NCBI GenBank assembly: GCA_054601695.1
Contig: BAAHQB010000001.1
Coordinates: 124,001 to 188,000 of the forward strand
Source of the DNA: Amorphochlora amoebiformis
Taxonomy: Eukaryota > Cercozoa > Chlorarachniophyceae
DNA length: 64,000 nucleotides
Direction: 5' to 3'
How positions within the stretch are numbered: the stretch's first letter is position 1; each line of letters opens with the position of its first letter. The notes below the pieces were generated by a model, which made no database searches, was not told where the DNA came from, and saw only the letters and a program-made list of their open reading frames with translations. The position numbers and the translations under genes were made by a program. Of this stretch, positions 1-16,100 are shown in pieces.

Positions 1-579
1 TATATATGTATGTATATATATATACACATATATATATATATATATATATTATAATCTATATAAAAATGTTATATATATATATATATACATACATACATAT
101 GTACATATATATATATATATATATATATGTGCATAAATACATATATATATATATATAATATAAAATATAAAAATGTGTGTATTATTATCGAAGCGGTTTG
201 GTATAGCAGTGAGATAGTTTGTTGGTTTAGGCTTGTTTGCGTTAGGCTTGTTTGCGTTAGACTTGTTTGCATTAGACCCCTTGGATTATAATTGGCGTTG
301 TGAATGTGTGCGCATTAACCCGTGACCGAGCAAATCTCTCAAACTATCTAAAAGTGAGAACCTTCTAGAACTCTTCTGGAGGTGACTTGCGAGTATTTCC
401 GGGTACTACCGGGTCTCATCCGGATATTAGCCAAACTCGGATCTCCGGAGATCTCCGGGTAGTCTCGAATGATCTCAGACTAGTCTTAACAAGTTATACA
501 GTTAAAAATTCATGGTGTAGTATACGAATATTCGATCGACTTGCGTTACGAATATATATGTATACACACTATATTATAT

Positions 580-610
<31 letters not shown>

Positions 611-693
611 GTAGCGAAACCGCGACGGTTCTTCCATCTATTCTCAGGTACATAACCCATTATCTATGTATATGTTAGGTACTATTATCTAAG

Positions 694-725
<32 letters not shown>

Positions 726-758
726 TATGTATGTATGTATGTTACGTACCATAATATA

Positions 759-792
<34 letters not shown>

Positions 793-916
793 TAAATACC
801 ATTATCTAAGATGTATATATGTTAGGTAACATTATCTAAGGTGTACGTATACCTAGCATACATACAAATAAACACACACATATATATATATATATATTAT
901 ACATATATATATAGGG

Positions 917-957
<41 letters not shown>

Positions 958-1085
958 TATATATATATATATATTGTATATGCACCTAAATATGTTCATA
1001 CAACATATTTATGCGTATGTAAATGTAGAACATAAGAATTAGATACTCACGCATGTATATGTACATACGTATGTATGTATATTAC

Positions 1086-1139
<54 letters not shown>

Positions 1140-1254
1140 ATGTATGTATATACTCATACATAAATATGCACATATATATGTATATCGTATATCTATACGA
1201 GTTCGTTTTTATATTAACATAAATAGATTCCTATATACATACATATATATGTAC

Positions 1255-1308
<54 letters not shown>

Positions 1309-1334
1309 ATATCTACATACATACACACATATAC

Positions 1335-1392
<58 letters not shown>

Positions 1393-1684
1393 ATCTTGTA
1401 CTATATGTTCAGCGAATATCGAGACACCCATACCGTGGGGTGATCGGCGGCTATGTAACGAAATCCCAAACCTCAAACCAAACTTTAAACCTAATCTAAA
1501 CTCCGACAATTAATGTAAATCAATCCTAAACTCGACAATGACTTAATGTGCACCCTAATCCTAATCTTAACCCTGAACTTAACCCTCCCGCTTGTCCTAA
1601 GAATTTCCAAATAATAGTAATAATAATGATAATATATACATAATATATATATATATATATATTTCTATATATATGTATATATCA

Positions 1685-1740
<56 letters not shown>

Positions 1741-1863
1741 TATATATATACATACATAATATATATATATATATACATATATATAATATATATATATATA
1801 TAGAATATTTATTTATATATGTATACATATATATATATATATATATATATAATACATATTCAG
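1..1863. repeat. TA microsatellite with two unique islands
   Basis: Mostly (TA)n with short (TG)n runs. Bases ~180-560 are unique. They hold four tandem copies of a 15-bp unit (gcttgtttgcgttag type, ~228-275) and CCGGGTACTACCGGG-like sequence resembling that at 57.1 kb. Bases ~1400-1620 are unique and shade into degenerate CCCTAA-type repeats. No gene is convincingly supported here. A weak minus-strand exon-like stretch lies at ~1405-1450. Confidence 0.8.
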
Positions 1864-1944
1864 GCTGTGTACAATGATAAAGTGTCTGTCCACATGTTAC
1901 CACTAAAGACTGCGGTATTAAACCAATTCTGTACTAAGTGTTGA
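1864..1944 (+). CDS. Probable terminal exon, unknown protein
   Basis: After a TA tract, an acceptor (atattcag) opens a 26-codon frame ending in TGA. The peptide begins AVYNDKVSVHMLPLK and ends NQFCTKC. Codon composition is ordinary and unlike the surrounding TA repeats. Upstream exons were not found; they may lie outside the window or be buried in TA sequence. The product is not recognised. It could also be a chance open frame. Confidence 0.35.
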   Translation, partial: AVYNDKVSVHMLPLKTAVLNQFCTKC

Positions 1945-2118
1945 ATACTTATCTTTGTCTGTTACAATAGCGATACAAACAATACGATACCTTACACACC
2001 ACATCGAAAGTTAATATCTCTTCACTTCTAAAAAATCCCTATGTATTCTAAAAATCGTTGAACAAAGTGCAATCTAATGCACACGTATATAGATTATATA
2101 TTTATTTGTATATACACC

Positions 2119-2202
<84 letters not shown>

Positions 2203-2237
2203 GCACATATATATTTGTGTATATATGTATATATATA

Positions 2238-2308
<71 letters not shown>

Positions 2309-2310
2309 TA

Positions 2311-2341
<31 letters not shown>

Positions 2342-2342
2342 G

Positions 2343-2385
<43 letters not shown>

Positions 2386-2433
2386 TTTAAGTATATGTGT
2401 ATACAATGTGTATCCATGCATACATATACATAT

Positions 2434-2499
<66 letters not shown>

Positions 2500-2524
2500 C
2501 TATAAATATATATATATATATATG

Positions 2525-2565
<41 letters not shown>

Positions 2566-2595
2566 AATATTTCATTTATATATGTATATATAATA

Positions 2596-2630
<35 letters not shown>

Positions 2631-2696
2631 TCATATATATTTAAATATATATATATATATATATAATATTTTTTTTTTATATATATATATATATAC

Positions 2697-2731
<35 letters not shown>

Positions 2732-2809
2732 GATATAGATATAATATTTACATGTATATTACTACTTAAATAGATAATGATGACACTGAAATTGCGGAGA
2801 AACTTTCCG

Positions 2810-3038
2810 TCAGGTATTGCCTATCAAATATCTATATAATATACATATATATATATGACATATTAGTAAATCTACACCATGTGCATCTTCGTGTAAACAC
2901 CATATAACTAGAATGTAAATAATATATATGTATGTACATAGTATATATGTATTTTATATTGCAGATGCAGTTTGTTGTTGTAAAATGTATATTGTCTGTA
3001 TATATGTACATATATACATATATATGTGTATACATATT

Positions 3039-3105
<67 letters not shown>

Positions 3106-3183
3106 GTAGGTACATAGTACATATGTATTTTATATTGTAGATGCAGTTTGTTGTTGTAGAATGTATATTGTCTGTATATATGT

Positions 3184-3244
<61 letters not shown>

Positions 3245-3245
3245 T

Positions 3246-3276
<31 letters not shown>

Positions 3277-3356
3277 GTACGTACGTGCATAGTATATATG
3301 GATGTTATATTGTTGTAGATGCAGTTTGTTGTTGTAGAATGTATATTGTCTATTTA

Positions 3357-3415
<59 letters not shown>

Positions 3416-3491
3416 ACGTGCATAGTATATATGGATGTTATATTGTTGTAGATGCAGATTTTTGTAGTCGAATGTATATTGTCTGTATATA

Positions 3492-3561
<70 letters not shown>

Positions 3562-3653
3562 TAGATATGTACGTGCATAGCATATATATATGTTATATTG
3601 TTGTAGATGCAGTTTTTGTTGTAGAATGTATACTGCGTATATATGTACAAACA

Positions 3654-3744
<91 letters not shown>

Positions 3745-3836
3745 GTGTGTGTGTACATAAATAGTATGTATGTATGTTATATTGTTGTAGATGCAGTTCG
3801 TTGTTGTAGAATGTATATTGTGAGTATATATGTACA

Positions 3837-3880
<44 letters not shown>

Positions 3881-3953
3881 TGCATAGTATATATGTATGT
3901 TATATTGTTGTAGATGCAGTTCGTTGTTGTAGGATGTACATTGTCTGCATATT

Positions 3954-4015
<62 letters not shown>

Positions 4016-4111
4016 TACATAGTATACATGTATGTTATATTGTTGTAGATGCTTTTCGTACCAAGATCCTTCTGTTTTCCTCTCATTTCAAAAAGTGCTT
4101 TTTCCTCGATG
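2810..4111 (-). CDS. Putative spliced gene, 3' exons only, unknown product
   Basis: The best exon is 4062-4111: acceptor ccttag, 16 codons ([16 protein letters not shown]), donor GTACGA. A truncated copy of its 5' part lies just upstream in the gene's sense at ~4228-4275 and reads [16 protein letters not shown]. The differences are conservative amino acid changes, which favours the minus strand as coding. Possible following exons are 2878-2907 and a short terminal one at 2810-2820; both keep phase but are weak. The intron between them holds an 8-copy tandem array. Function unknown. Confidence 0.35.
2925..4060. repeat. Tandem array, ~8 copies, unique module plus (TA)n
   Basis: A ~60-70-bp module containing gatgcagtttgttgttgtag and agaatgtatattgtctgta recurs near 2930, 3110, 3290, 3425, 3575, 3765, 3885 and 4015. 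Copies are separated by (TA)n of variable length. The last copy abuts the exon at 4062-4111. In the minus-strand gene's sense the module is intron sequence just after the donor. Confidence 0.85.
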
Positions 4112-4127
4112 CTAAGGTACATACATA

Positions 4128-4167
<40 letters not shown>

Positions 4168-4174
4168 CACATAC

Positions 4175-4229
<55 letters not shown>

Positions 4230-4275
4230 ATCCTTCTGTTCTCCTCTTAATTCAATAAGTTCTTTTTCCTCGATG

Positions 4276-7256
<2,981 letters not shown>

Positions 7257-7364
7257 ACTTTACTTTACTTGATGCATTGTTTGCCTATTTGATTGAAAAA
7301 ATGGAGTATTTTGCGCAAATGGTGATGTTTGTTGCTATCTGTCGCTCATATTGAGGGTAGAGCA

Positions 7365-7427
<63 letters not shown>

Positions 7428-7430
<3 letters not shown>

Positions 7431-7509
7431 CATATATATGAATTTAGGAGGTTTGCACAAAAGTGATAGATGGATGTGTTTACGTCCCGTGTTTTTGTAT
7501 ATATATAAT

Positions 7510-7550
<41 letters not shown>

Positions 7551-8360
7551 TATATATATTCTTGATCGGCTTATGTGGAAAAATTTAAGAAAAACCACTC
7601 GTGAAAAAAAATTGTATATGTATATATATACAAAAAAAAAAACTTTGAGATTCTTGAAAAAAAAATGATTCGATAAAACACTTATGTTTCTATTTGTGTG
7701 GAGAAAAAATCTGAAAACCACTGAGGTACTTTTATCTATATTTTTAGTGGAAAACTATGTAAAAACCACTTGTAATTCTTTTTATTTCTGGTGGAAAGTA
7801 TTGCAAAAACCACTTTAGTTGTTATTCAATTCGTGGAGAAAAATTCGAAAAACCACTTCTTTTTATTTCTAGTGGAAAGTGTTGCAAAAACCACTTTAAA
7901 TATATTGAATTCGTGGAGAAAAATTCGAAAACCACTTCTTTTATTCATTTGTGTACCATGTATAGGCAAAGGTATATGTACTCCTCGCAATATGTTGTAT
8001 ATTGTCCACATATATACATATACATATGTAAATATGTGTATCTTTATGTTTTCACCCTTGGTAGAATGGTCTGGCTTCGCGTTCCGGCAGAGCTATGACA
8101 GGTGTGTTGCCCCACCTCGACGGGTGATCAAGCCTCGATAATGGTCCAACAGTCACCAACGCTCACTAGGTGGAATGTTCATTCCAGTCCTTTCTGCCTC
8201 CCACATTCACTCATATGGAACATTTTAACGAATAGTCTTTTATGTGGATGGTTAGCCAAAGGTTTGGTAAGTATGTCAGCGACGTTATCCTCACTGGCGA
8301 CCTTTATCAGCCTTACCTGCCGTATCGAATATAACGTTGTGGTATAGTTGTTATTCATTT

Positions 8361-8395
<35 letters not shown>

Positions 8396-9180
8396 GATGA
8401 GTATGGCGGTTAGCAACGTTGTGGTATGAAACTCGTATCGAGCGGCTTTTCTTTGATAGACCTTCCTTGGTCGCAATTGCAATTGCTGGTTGGTTGTCTT
8501 CGTTAATGTTCACTGGTCTGTCAAGATTTACACCAAATTCGGTTAGTAATTCTCTGACATAAATCACGTCCCTCACGCATTCCGAACATGCTATATATTC
8601 TGATTCTGTGGTGGAATTTGCGACAACTTTTTGTCTGTGGCTGGACCAAACTACCGGGCCATCAGCCAAGTTGACAACGTGACCAGAGACGGATTTTCCT
8701 GTTTCCTTACATTGGGCAAAACTGGCATCCACATATGCCTCGGGCATTGTATCCGTCCTCCTGTACTGTATCCGCACAGTGGACGTATTTACCACGTAAT
8801 GTATCAATCTGTCCAATGCATCCATGTGGGTTTGCTTGGGTTCCGTGGAAAATCTGGCCAGGGTTCCGATGGCGTAAGAAATATCCGGTCTAGTTCCGAC
8901 CGATAAATAAATTAGCGCGCCAATTTATATATATATATATATATATATACCGACCCTTTCGGAATCCAGAAATGGGTCGAACGCCATAACACATAGGGGT
9001 GCGTACTTTTCGTGTGTTTGGGGCGTAATCTCCCTCAACCTCTGTATATATCTGGTTTGGGATAGCCCACCTCTATTCGCCGTTTGGATTAGTGGTAATT
9101 TCCAGTCCGAGACAATGATGTAGGGGTCCTAGATTTTTGAATTTGAATCTGCTACCTATGTTTCGGAGAATCCATTCCTA
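7428..9180 (-). pseudogene. Degenerate copia copy A, RT/RNase H end and 3' region
   Basis: This collinear stretch closely matches the intact element at ~12350-14010: the long 3' non-coding region, the RNase H part (AYVDASFAQCKETGKSV) and the end of the RT. It is broken. A 69-bp TA-containing insertion sits at 8346-8414, flanked by a 13-bp direct repeat. About 23 bp near 8925 are replaced by (TA)n. Similarity stops near 9180 before the RT catalytic motif. The 3' LTR is missing: the copy ends in a TA tract at ~7428. Confidence 0.9.
7590..7960. repeat. GTGGTTTTT / CTCCAC repeat block of copia copy A
   Basis: Several ~60-80-bp units carrying aaaaccact and gtggaaa/gtggagaaaaa in alternation. They can pair as short hairpins (GTGG...CCAC). 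The same block lies at 12530-12870 in the intact element. Confidence 0.8.
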
Positions 9181-9655
9181 AACATTTTACGGATACGTCC
9201 AAATACACACATTACGAACATAAACATGAATCCAATTATACACATTCTAGGGGTACGTTTCGGACGTTGACCGCAAATACTCAACTTGTCAGCTGTCAGA
9301 TCGCTGTTGGGTACGTGCCGATGACAATCCAAGTTCTAACGATAATATTTATCTTGATGCCCACGTGAGTGTTACATGCCGGATTTGACTGATAGCTATC
9401 TCCGGTCCCTCCCTCGAACGAGCCGTTCGAAGAGTTACCCAAAATTTTAAAAATATTAATTTTTCGGGTTTTTCTCATTCGTCTGATGGTTTTTGTCTTG
9501 GCTATTAAGGTCATTAAGAGTGCGGGAGATGACGCAAAGGAAAAGAACGTTAGGGGAAGGGGAGTTATTGGTATGTATTGTTCATGCCTATATTTAATAT
9601 GCCTATGGGTACGTATGGATGTTCATATCTATACTTTTTCGAATTTGTATGAATA

Positions 9656-9690
<35 letters not shown>

Positions 9691-10309
9691 TAGATGTACA
9701 GATATGTCATATACATTGAAGGATGGTGTATATAATTGGAAGTAATATATATATAGTTGTGTGTATAATATATATATATATATATATATGAATGTATTTA
9801 TACATATATATATATATATATATATATTTAAATATATATATATATATAATATATATATATATATATAAATATTTGTAGCTGTGACATAGTATACACTCAA
9901 CGTTTACATTTTACATTATATTGTCTATATGTACAAATATGAGCATATACACATATCTATATATATATATATATATATATTATGTATATATGCACACACG
10001 CATATGTGCTTATCTATTCATATAGACGTTCACATATACATAGTACATACATACATACACACCCACCCGTATACCGCAGGAATGTTTCCGATTCTATGTA
10101 ATTCCGGATGGATACTAAATTCGGAGAGCGACCCTCATCATCAATATCGACATGCAGAACGTGCTGGAAAAAATGATAATGGATTACTATATGTGGAACC
10201 AATTGATAATGGATTACTGCATGTGCGCATATGCATTGACAAATATATATACACTGTATGTGTGCATATGCGTACATTTATGTATATATAAAATGTACGT
10301 ATATATATA

Positions 10310-10349
<40 letters not shown>

Positions 10350-10390
10350 GTATATATATATATATGATATATATTGCATATATATTTGTA
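9181..10390. other. Sequence between the two pieces of copia copy A
   Basis: Bases 9181-9560 are unique and hold a 72-codon minus-strand frame without recognisable features. Bases 9650-10060 are TA-rich. Bases 10075-10235 are unique after a possible acceptor (accgcag) and include a repeated gataatggattact. None of it matches the intact element. I see no supportable gene. Confidence 0.6.
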
Positions 10391-11410
10391 TAAAAATCTA
10401 TATTCACTCACTCCGTTTTGCTCCGGCCTATACGGTGTCGAGGGGTTCCATCGTATTCCTTGGTCCCTGAGGTGATCCTGCATCCCTCGGGATACGTAGG
10501 TCCCTTCCCCATCGGCTCGGAATTCATTTATTGAAACGCCAAATTGAGTCTTAAGAGTGGCTATAACCGTCTTAACGGAATTAAGCGTTTCCCTTTTGTT
10601 TTTAATTAGGCGCAAAAATAAAGCTCGGGATCCATGGTGAACCAAGACCACAAATCCATGGTATCCCCTTATGGATTCCGGCAGCGTCTTTTGGTCGCTG
10701 TTCAATCGGTGGTAGGTATATATATATATGGTTTTGGTCCCCATCTTCCCTACTGGGACCAGAGGGGCTCTTTCGGGTCCTCTCACCGGGATTCTCGTGC
10801 AATTCGCCACTTCGCATGTCATGCATCTCAATTTTGAGTTGAATCGCTGGGGGCAATTCATCCCCAGGACCAGTTGCGCCGTTTGACGTTGTTTTCTTGC
10901 AGACACGTGGCAAAGTCGCTGATGATTCAGCATTTCGAGTGGCACAGTCTCGCGGATTAGAATAGTGTTGTGTACCCCCTGGTACATTTTGTTTTGGGTT
11001 TTTGGCTGACCCCGTAGGTAGTACAGGTTCGATCTAGCTAGATCCGCGTAACCTATGTGCACTTGCTCGTATTCGAACGTCATTTTACGTTGGTGGATTA
11101 TTATTTTTATTCCTCTCTTATCCATCCGTGCGACAGATAGGAATGTGCCTGTGGTGTCCTTCGAGTAAATGGCTAACACTTTCAGGGTGTATGTTCGGTC
11201 CTCTCCAAGGTCCATATCAAAATACATATATCCATAGTGGTGGCATATGTATGCGTGACCCTGTTTGCCTACTTTTACTCGTATTTTCTTTTTGAGCGGT
11301 TGCATCACGTAACGTAAGAGATATTATTCGTGAAATTAGAGGTGGCTCCAGAGTCTATATTACTCTATCAGGATGACCTACCTCAGCAACTATATTGTGC
11401 TCTATATATA
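10391..11410 (-). pseudogene. Degenerate copia copy A, protease/integrase part
   Basis: Nearly identical to ~15335-16350 of the intact element. It covers the end of the protease region, the HHCC zinc-binding region (HQRLCH ... CMTC) and the integrase core up to NGVSE, where the frame runs into TA repeat (10390). The other end is also lost in TA sequence after 11400. Gag, most of RT and both LTRs are absent from this copy. Confidence 0.9.
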
Positions 11411-12040
11411 TATGTAGATATGTACACACACACATATATATATATATATATATTATATATATTTATATATATATATATATATATATTGTATATTTACATA
11501 TATATTTAATATATATATATATATATACCGTATAGCTAGATTTACCAATTTTTCACGTACGTTTCTAATGTAATTGACAATTTCAGGAAGTTTCAAGGGG
11601 TGGATGACTTTCTACCGCGGAACAGAGCGGGCGCCAGCGGGTGAGCCGTTCCGCGTCACCGTCTCATCGTTTCCGCTTCTCATTCCGGAGTTTATCTATT
11701 AGCTCATAACCACTTGCAGTTTATAGATACTGGTACTACGGGGCGGCCGAAGTGTATAATCCGAGTGTGAATATACATGTAGTACGTATTAAGTTCTTTA
11801 GGACGTTGCAACGATTAATTGATGTTTACCTAGTTCACATCAACTTCTTTCTGAGGTCAGCGGCTAACTTTTAAATGATCATATTTGTCGCAAACTCGCA
11901 ATCGTAACAAGCGGTGTGTGTTCAGAAAGTGGTATAAACTAATTAATCTAGTTGATATTACTAGTATTACATTCTAGCCCATCCGATAGTTAGCTGCTAG
12001 AGTCGACTATAAAAATACAATACGGCTGACATATGCGTAC

Positions 12041-12078
<38 letters not shown>

Positions 12079-12089
12079 TTTTATATATC
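11411..12089. other. TA tract and 500 bp of unique sequence
   Basis: TA repeats to ~11525, then unique sequence to ~12040 of ordinary composition with no long frame on either strand. It is not part of the copia element and was the target side of the intact insertion. Confidence 0.6.
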
Positions 12090-12094
12090 TGGAT

Positions 12095-12271
12095 TATTAC
12101 GTGGTGGGCGGTGATGCAGATGAGATCTGTCTATGATTACGTAGTAACTTGCCGATGCGTGAGCGGTAACTTAAACTAATGAACTGTTCTTCCGCTCATA
12201 GGACTAATTCGGTAAAACCTAATTTGTCGGCGGTCTCGTCATTCTGTCTTCACATTCATCCCTCACTGACA
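12095..12271 (-). repeat. 3' LTR of copia element
   Basis: 177 bp, beginning TGTCAGTGAGGG in element sense and identical to the 5' LTR. It ends ...CGTAATA rather than the usual ...CA. The exact end is blurred because the flank (ATAATCCA) repeats the last bases. Confidence 0.92.
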
Positions 12272-12283
12272 CGCCCCCTCAAA
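12272..12283 (-). promoter_or_regulatory. Polypurine tract for plus-strand priming
   Basis: TTTGAGGGGGCG in element sense, immediately 5' of the 3' LTR. A second copy, TTTGAGGGGGCG, occurs about 600 bp upstream at ~12877-12888. Confidence 0.8.
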
Positions 12284-12314
12284 CGTTATAAATTTATATA
12301 TATACTTAATATAT

Positions 12315-12352
<38 letters not shown>

Positions 12353-12449
12353 GCATATATATGAATTTAGGAGGTTTGCATAAAAGTGATGATGGATGTG
12401 TTTATACGTCCCGTGTTTTTGTATATATATAATTATATATATATTATAT

Positions 12450-12492
<43 letters not shown>

Positions 12493-13120
12493 TATATATA
12501 TTCTTGATCGGCTTATGTGGATAAAAATTTAAGAAAAACCACTCGTGAAAAAAAAAAAACTTATGTATCTGTAGCGGAAAACTTGTTTTAAAAAAAAACA
12601 CTTATGTTTCTATTTGTGTGGAGAAAAATTTTTAAAAACCACTGAGGTACTTTTACCTACATTTTTAGTGGAAAACTATGTAAAAACCACTTGTAATTCT
12701 TTTTATTTCTAGTGGAAAGTATCGCAAAAACCACTTTAAATATATTTAATTCGTGGAGAAAAATTCGAAAACCACTTCTTTTTATTTCTAGTGGAAAGTG
12801 TTGCAAAAACCACTTTAAATATATTGAATTCGTGGAGAAAAATCCGAAAAACCACTTCTTTTATTCATTTGTGTACGCCCCCTCAAAGGTATATGTACTC
12901 CTCGGAATGTTTATTGTCCACATATATACATATACATATGTAAATATGTGTATCTTTATGTTTTCACCCTTGGTAGAATGGTCTGGCTTCGCGTTCCGGC
13001 AGAGCTATGACAGGTGTGTTGCCCCACCTCGACGGGTGATCAAGCCTCGATAATGGTCCAACAGTCACCAACGCTCACTAGGTGGAATGTTCACCAGTCC
13101 GTTCTGCCTCCCACATTCAC
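12284..13120 (-). other. Long 3' non-coding region of copia element
   Basis: Between the stop codon and the functional polypurine tract lie ~840 bp. From the ORF outward they hold an unremarkable ~230 bp, an internal polypurine tract copy, the ~340-bp GTGGTTTTT/CTCCAC repeat block (12530-12870) and TA repeats. The same arrangement in copy A, without the internal polypurine tract, suggests the repeat block was gained by the family before copy B inserted. Confidence 0.7.
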
Positions 13121-16100
13121 TCAGGTTTGGAACATTTTAACGAATAGTCTTTTATGTGGATGGTTAGCCAAAGGTTTGGTAAGTATGTCAGCGACGTTAT
13201 CCTCACTGGCGACCTTTATCAGCCTTACCTCCTTTGCTCGTATCGAATACCGAACGTTGTGGTATGAAACTCGTATCGAGCGGCTTTTCTTTGATAGACC
13301 TTCCTTGGTCGCAATTGCAATTGCTGGTTGGTTGTCTTCGTTAATGTTCACTGGTCTGTCAAGATTTACACCAAATTCGGTTAGTAATTCTCTGACATAA
13401 ATCACGTCCCTCACGCATTCCGAACATGCTATATATTCTGATTCTGTTGTGGAATTTGCGACAACTTTTTGTCTGTGGCTGGACCAAACTACCGGGCCAT
13501 CAGCCAAGTTGACAACGTGACCAGAGACGGATTTTCCTGTTTCCTTACATTGGGCAAAACTGGCATCCACATATGCCTCGGGCATTGTATCCGTCCTCCT
13601 GTACTGTATCCGCACAGTGGACGTATTTACCACGTAATGTATCAATCTGTCCAATGCATCCATGTGGGTTTGCTTGGGTTCCGCGGAAAATCTGGCCAGG
13701 GTTCCGATGGCGTAAGAAATATCCGGTCTAGTTCCGACCGATAAATAAATTAGCGCGCCAATTTTCTGTCTGTATCGGGTACTACCGACCCTTTCGGAAT
13801 CCAGAAATGGGTCGAACGCCGTGGCCATAGGGGTGCGTACTTTTCGTGTGTTTGGGGCGTATTTCTCCCTCAACCTCTGTATATATCTGGTTTGGGATAG
13901 CCCAAATTCGCCGTTTGGATTAGTGGTAATTTCCAGTCCGAGACAATGATGTAGGGGTCCTAGATTTTTGAATTTGAATCTGCTCCCTATGTTTCGGAGA
14001 ATCCACTCCAAATCATTTTTCGCGGCGTAAAATATGGGTATATCATCCACAAACACTCCCAGGATCATTTTTCTACCATATCTGGTGACTGTGAATACGC
14101 CCGGGTCAATCACTGACTGTTTGAATCCAAGGGATGTGATGAATTCCACGAGTGTTTTGTTCCACAAGTGGCCTGACTGTTTTAGTCCATATATTGATTT
14201 ATTGAGTTTCAGGACTTTCTCACCGGGTGTGATCATGATCCTGTGTTCTCTTGGTGTCGTGGGCTTATACCCTTTGGGTATTTTCAGGTATATATCTGCG
14301 TCTATTTTCGCATACAGATATGCCGTGGTTATGTCTATGTTGTGGCCTTTCAGGCTCCACACGGTGGCTAACGCGAGCATAATGCGAAGGGAATTCAACG
14401 AGAGGGTTGGCGCATAGGTGAAAAAGTATTCTTTTCCTTCTTGTTGGTTGAAGCCTCTCGCAACAAGTCTCATTTTATACCTTATGGTATTATCAGGTTT
14501 GAGCTTTTTCGTATACACATGCTTTGTGGTTAATGGTCGTACCCCTTTTGGGCAGGACATTAGCGTCCATGTGTTGTTCTCAACCAGGCTGTCATATTCA
14601 CTCTGAATTGCCTTTTTCCATTCACTCTTTTCCCTGCAATTTATTGCGTCATAATAACTGAGAGGAATGTCCTCCAATTGTTGCACCGTGGGTTGTTTAT
14701 TCATATATATATATAGGTCATCCTTCGGAGGGACGAACTTGATATCAGCCACGCTCGCGTTTAAGTGGTGGGAAAGTTCGAAAATGTAGTCATCGAGTCC
14801 ATATAGTGGTGCTCTAACTCCTCTAGCCTCTCGGGCTGATCGCCTAGGCTGTGAGCTCTCATGTGCTTCCTGCTGTGCACGCTGCTCATCTGAGTTATTT
14901 TTGATTTCATCATTCCTTTCCTCAATTTGTTCTTGTGGAAATTTGAACATTTTCTCGTACCACACGTTGACCATTCGTCTGTACTGTTTTCCTCTTTTGT
15001 CACGCAATATATATTGGCCAGGCTGGTTCGTGTATCCCACGAATCTCATGTATCTACCACGATCATATAGGCTCGAAGGCCTTTTCATGAGTTTAGTCTC
15101 CTCCTGGCGCTGTTCTTTTGGTATATGTACCAGACAGATGCACCCAAATACACGAAAATAAGATATATTGGGTTTGTAATTGGTCAAAACTTCCCATGGC
15201 ACAGCAGTTGCGAGCGTGCTATGTTTCAGTCTATTGTAGGTGTGGGCCGCGACCTGTGCGGCATAGCACCAATATCCGTATGTGAGTGATGCGTGATGCA
15301 GAATTGCGCGAGTCATACGCATAATCGTCTGGATTATTCTCTCACTCACTCCGTTTTGCTCCGGCCTATACGGTGTCGAGGGGTTCCATCGTATTCCTTG
15401 GTCCCTGAGGTGATCCTGCATCCCTCGGGATACGTAGGTCCCTTCCCCATCGGCTCGGAATTCATTTATTGAAACGCCAAATTGAGTCTTAAGAGTGGCT
15501 ATAACCGTCTTAACGGTATTAAGCGTTTCCCTTTTGTTTTTAATTAGGCGCAAAAATAAAGCTCGGGATCCATGGTGAACCAAGACCACAAATCCATGGT
15601 ATCCCCTTATGGATTCCGGCAGCGTCTTTTGGTCGCTGTTCAATCGGTGGTAGGTATATATATATATGGTTTTGGTCCCCATCTTCCCTACTGGGACCAG
15701 AGGGGCTCTTTCGGGTCCTCTCACCGGGATTCTCGTGCAATTCGCCACTTCGCATGTCATGCATCTCAATTTTGAGTTGAATCTCTGGGGGCAATTCATC
15801 CCCAGGACCAGTTGCGCCGTTTGACGTTGTTTTCTTGCAGACACGTGGCAAAGTCGCTGATGATTCAGCATTTCGAGTGGCACAGTCTCGCGGATTAGAA
15901 TAGTGTTGTGTACCCCCTGGTACATTTTGCTTTGGGTTTTTGGCTGACCCCGTAGGTAGTACAGGTTCGATCCAGCTAGATCCGCGTAACCTATGTGCAC
16001 TTGCTCGTATTCGAACGTTATTTTACGTTGGTGGATTATTATTTTTATTCCTCTCTTATCCATCCGTGCGACAGATAGGAATGTGCCTGTGGTGTCCTTC

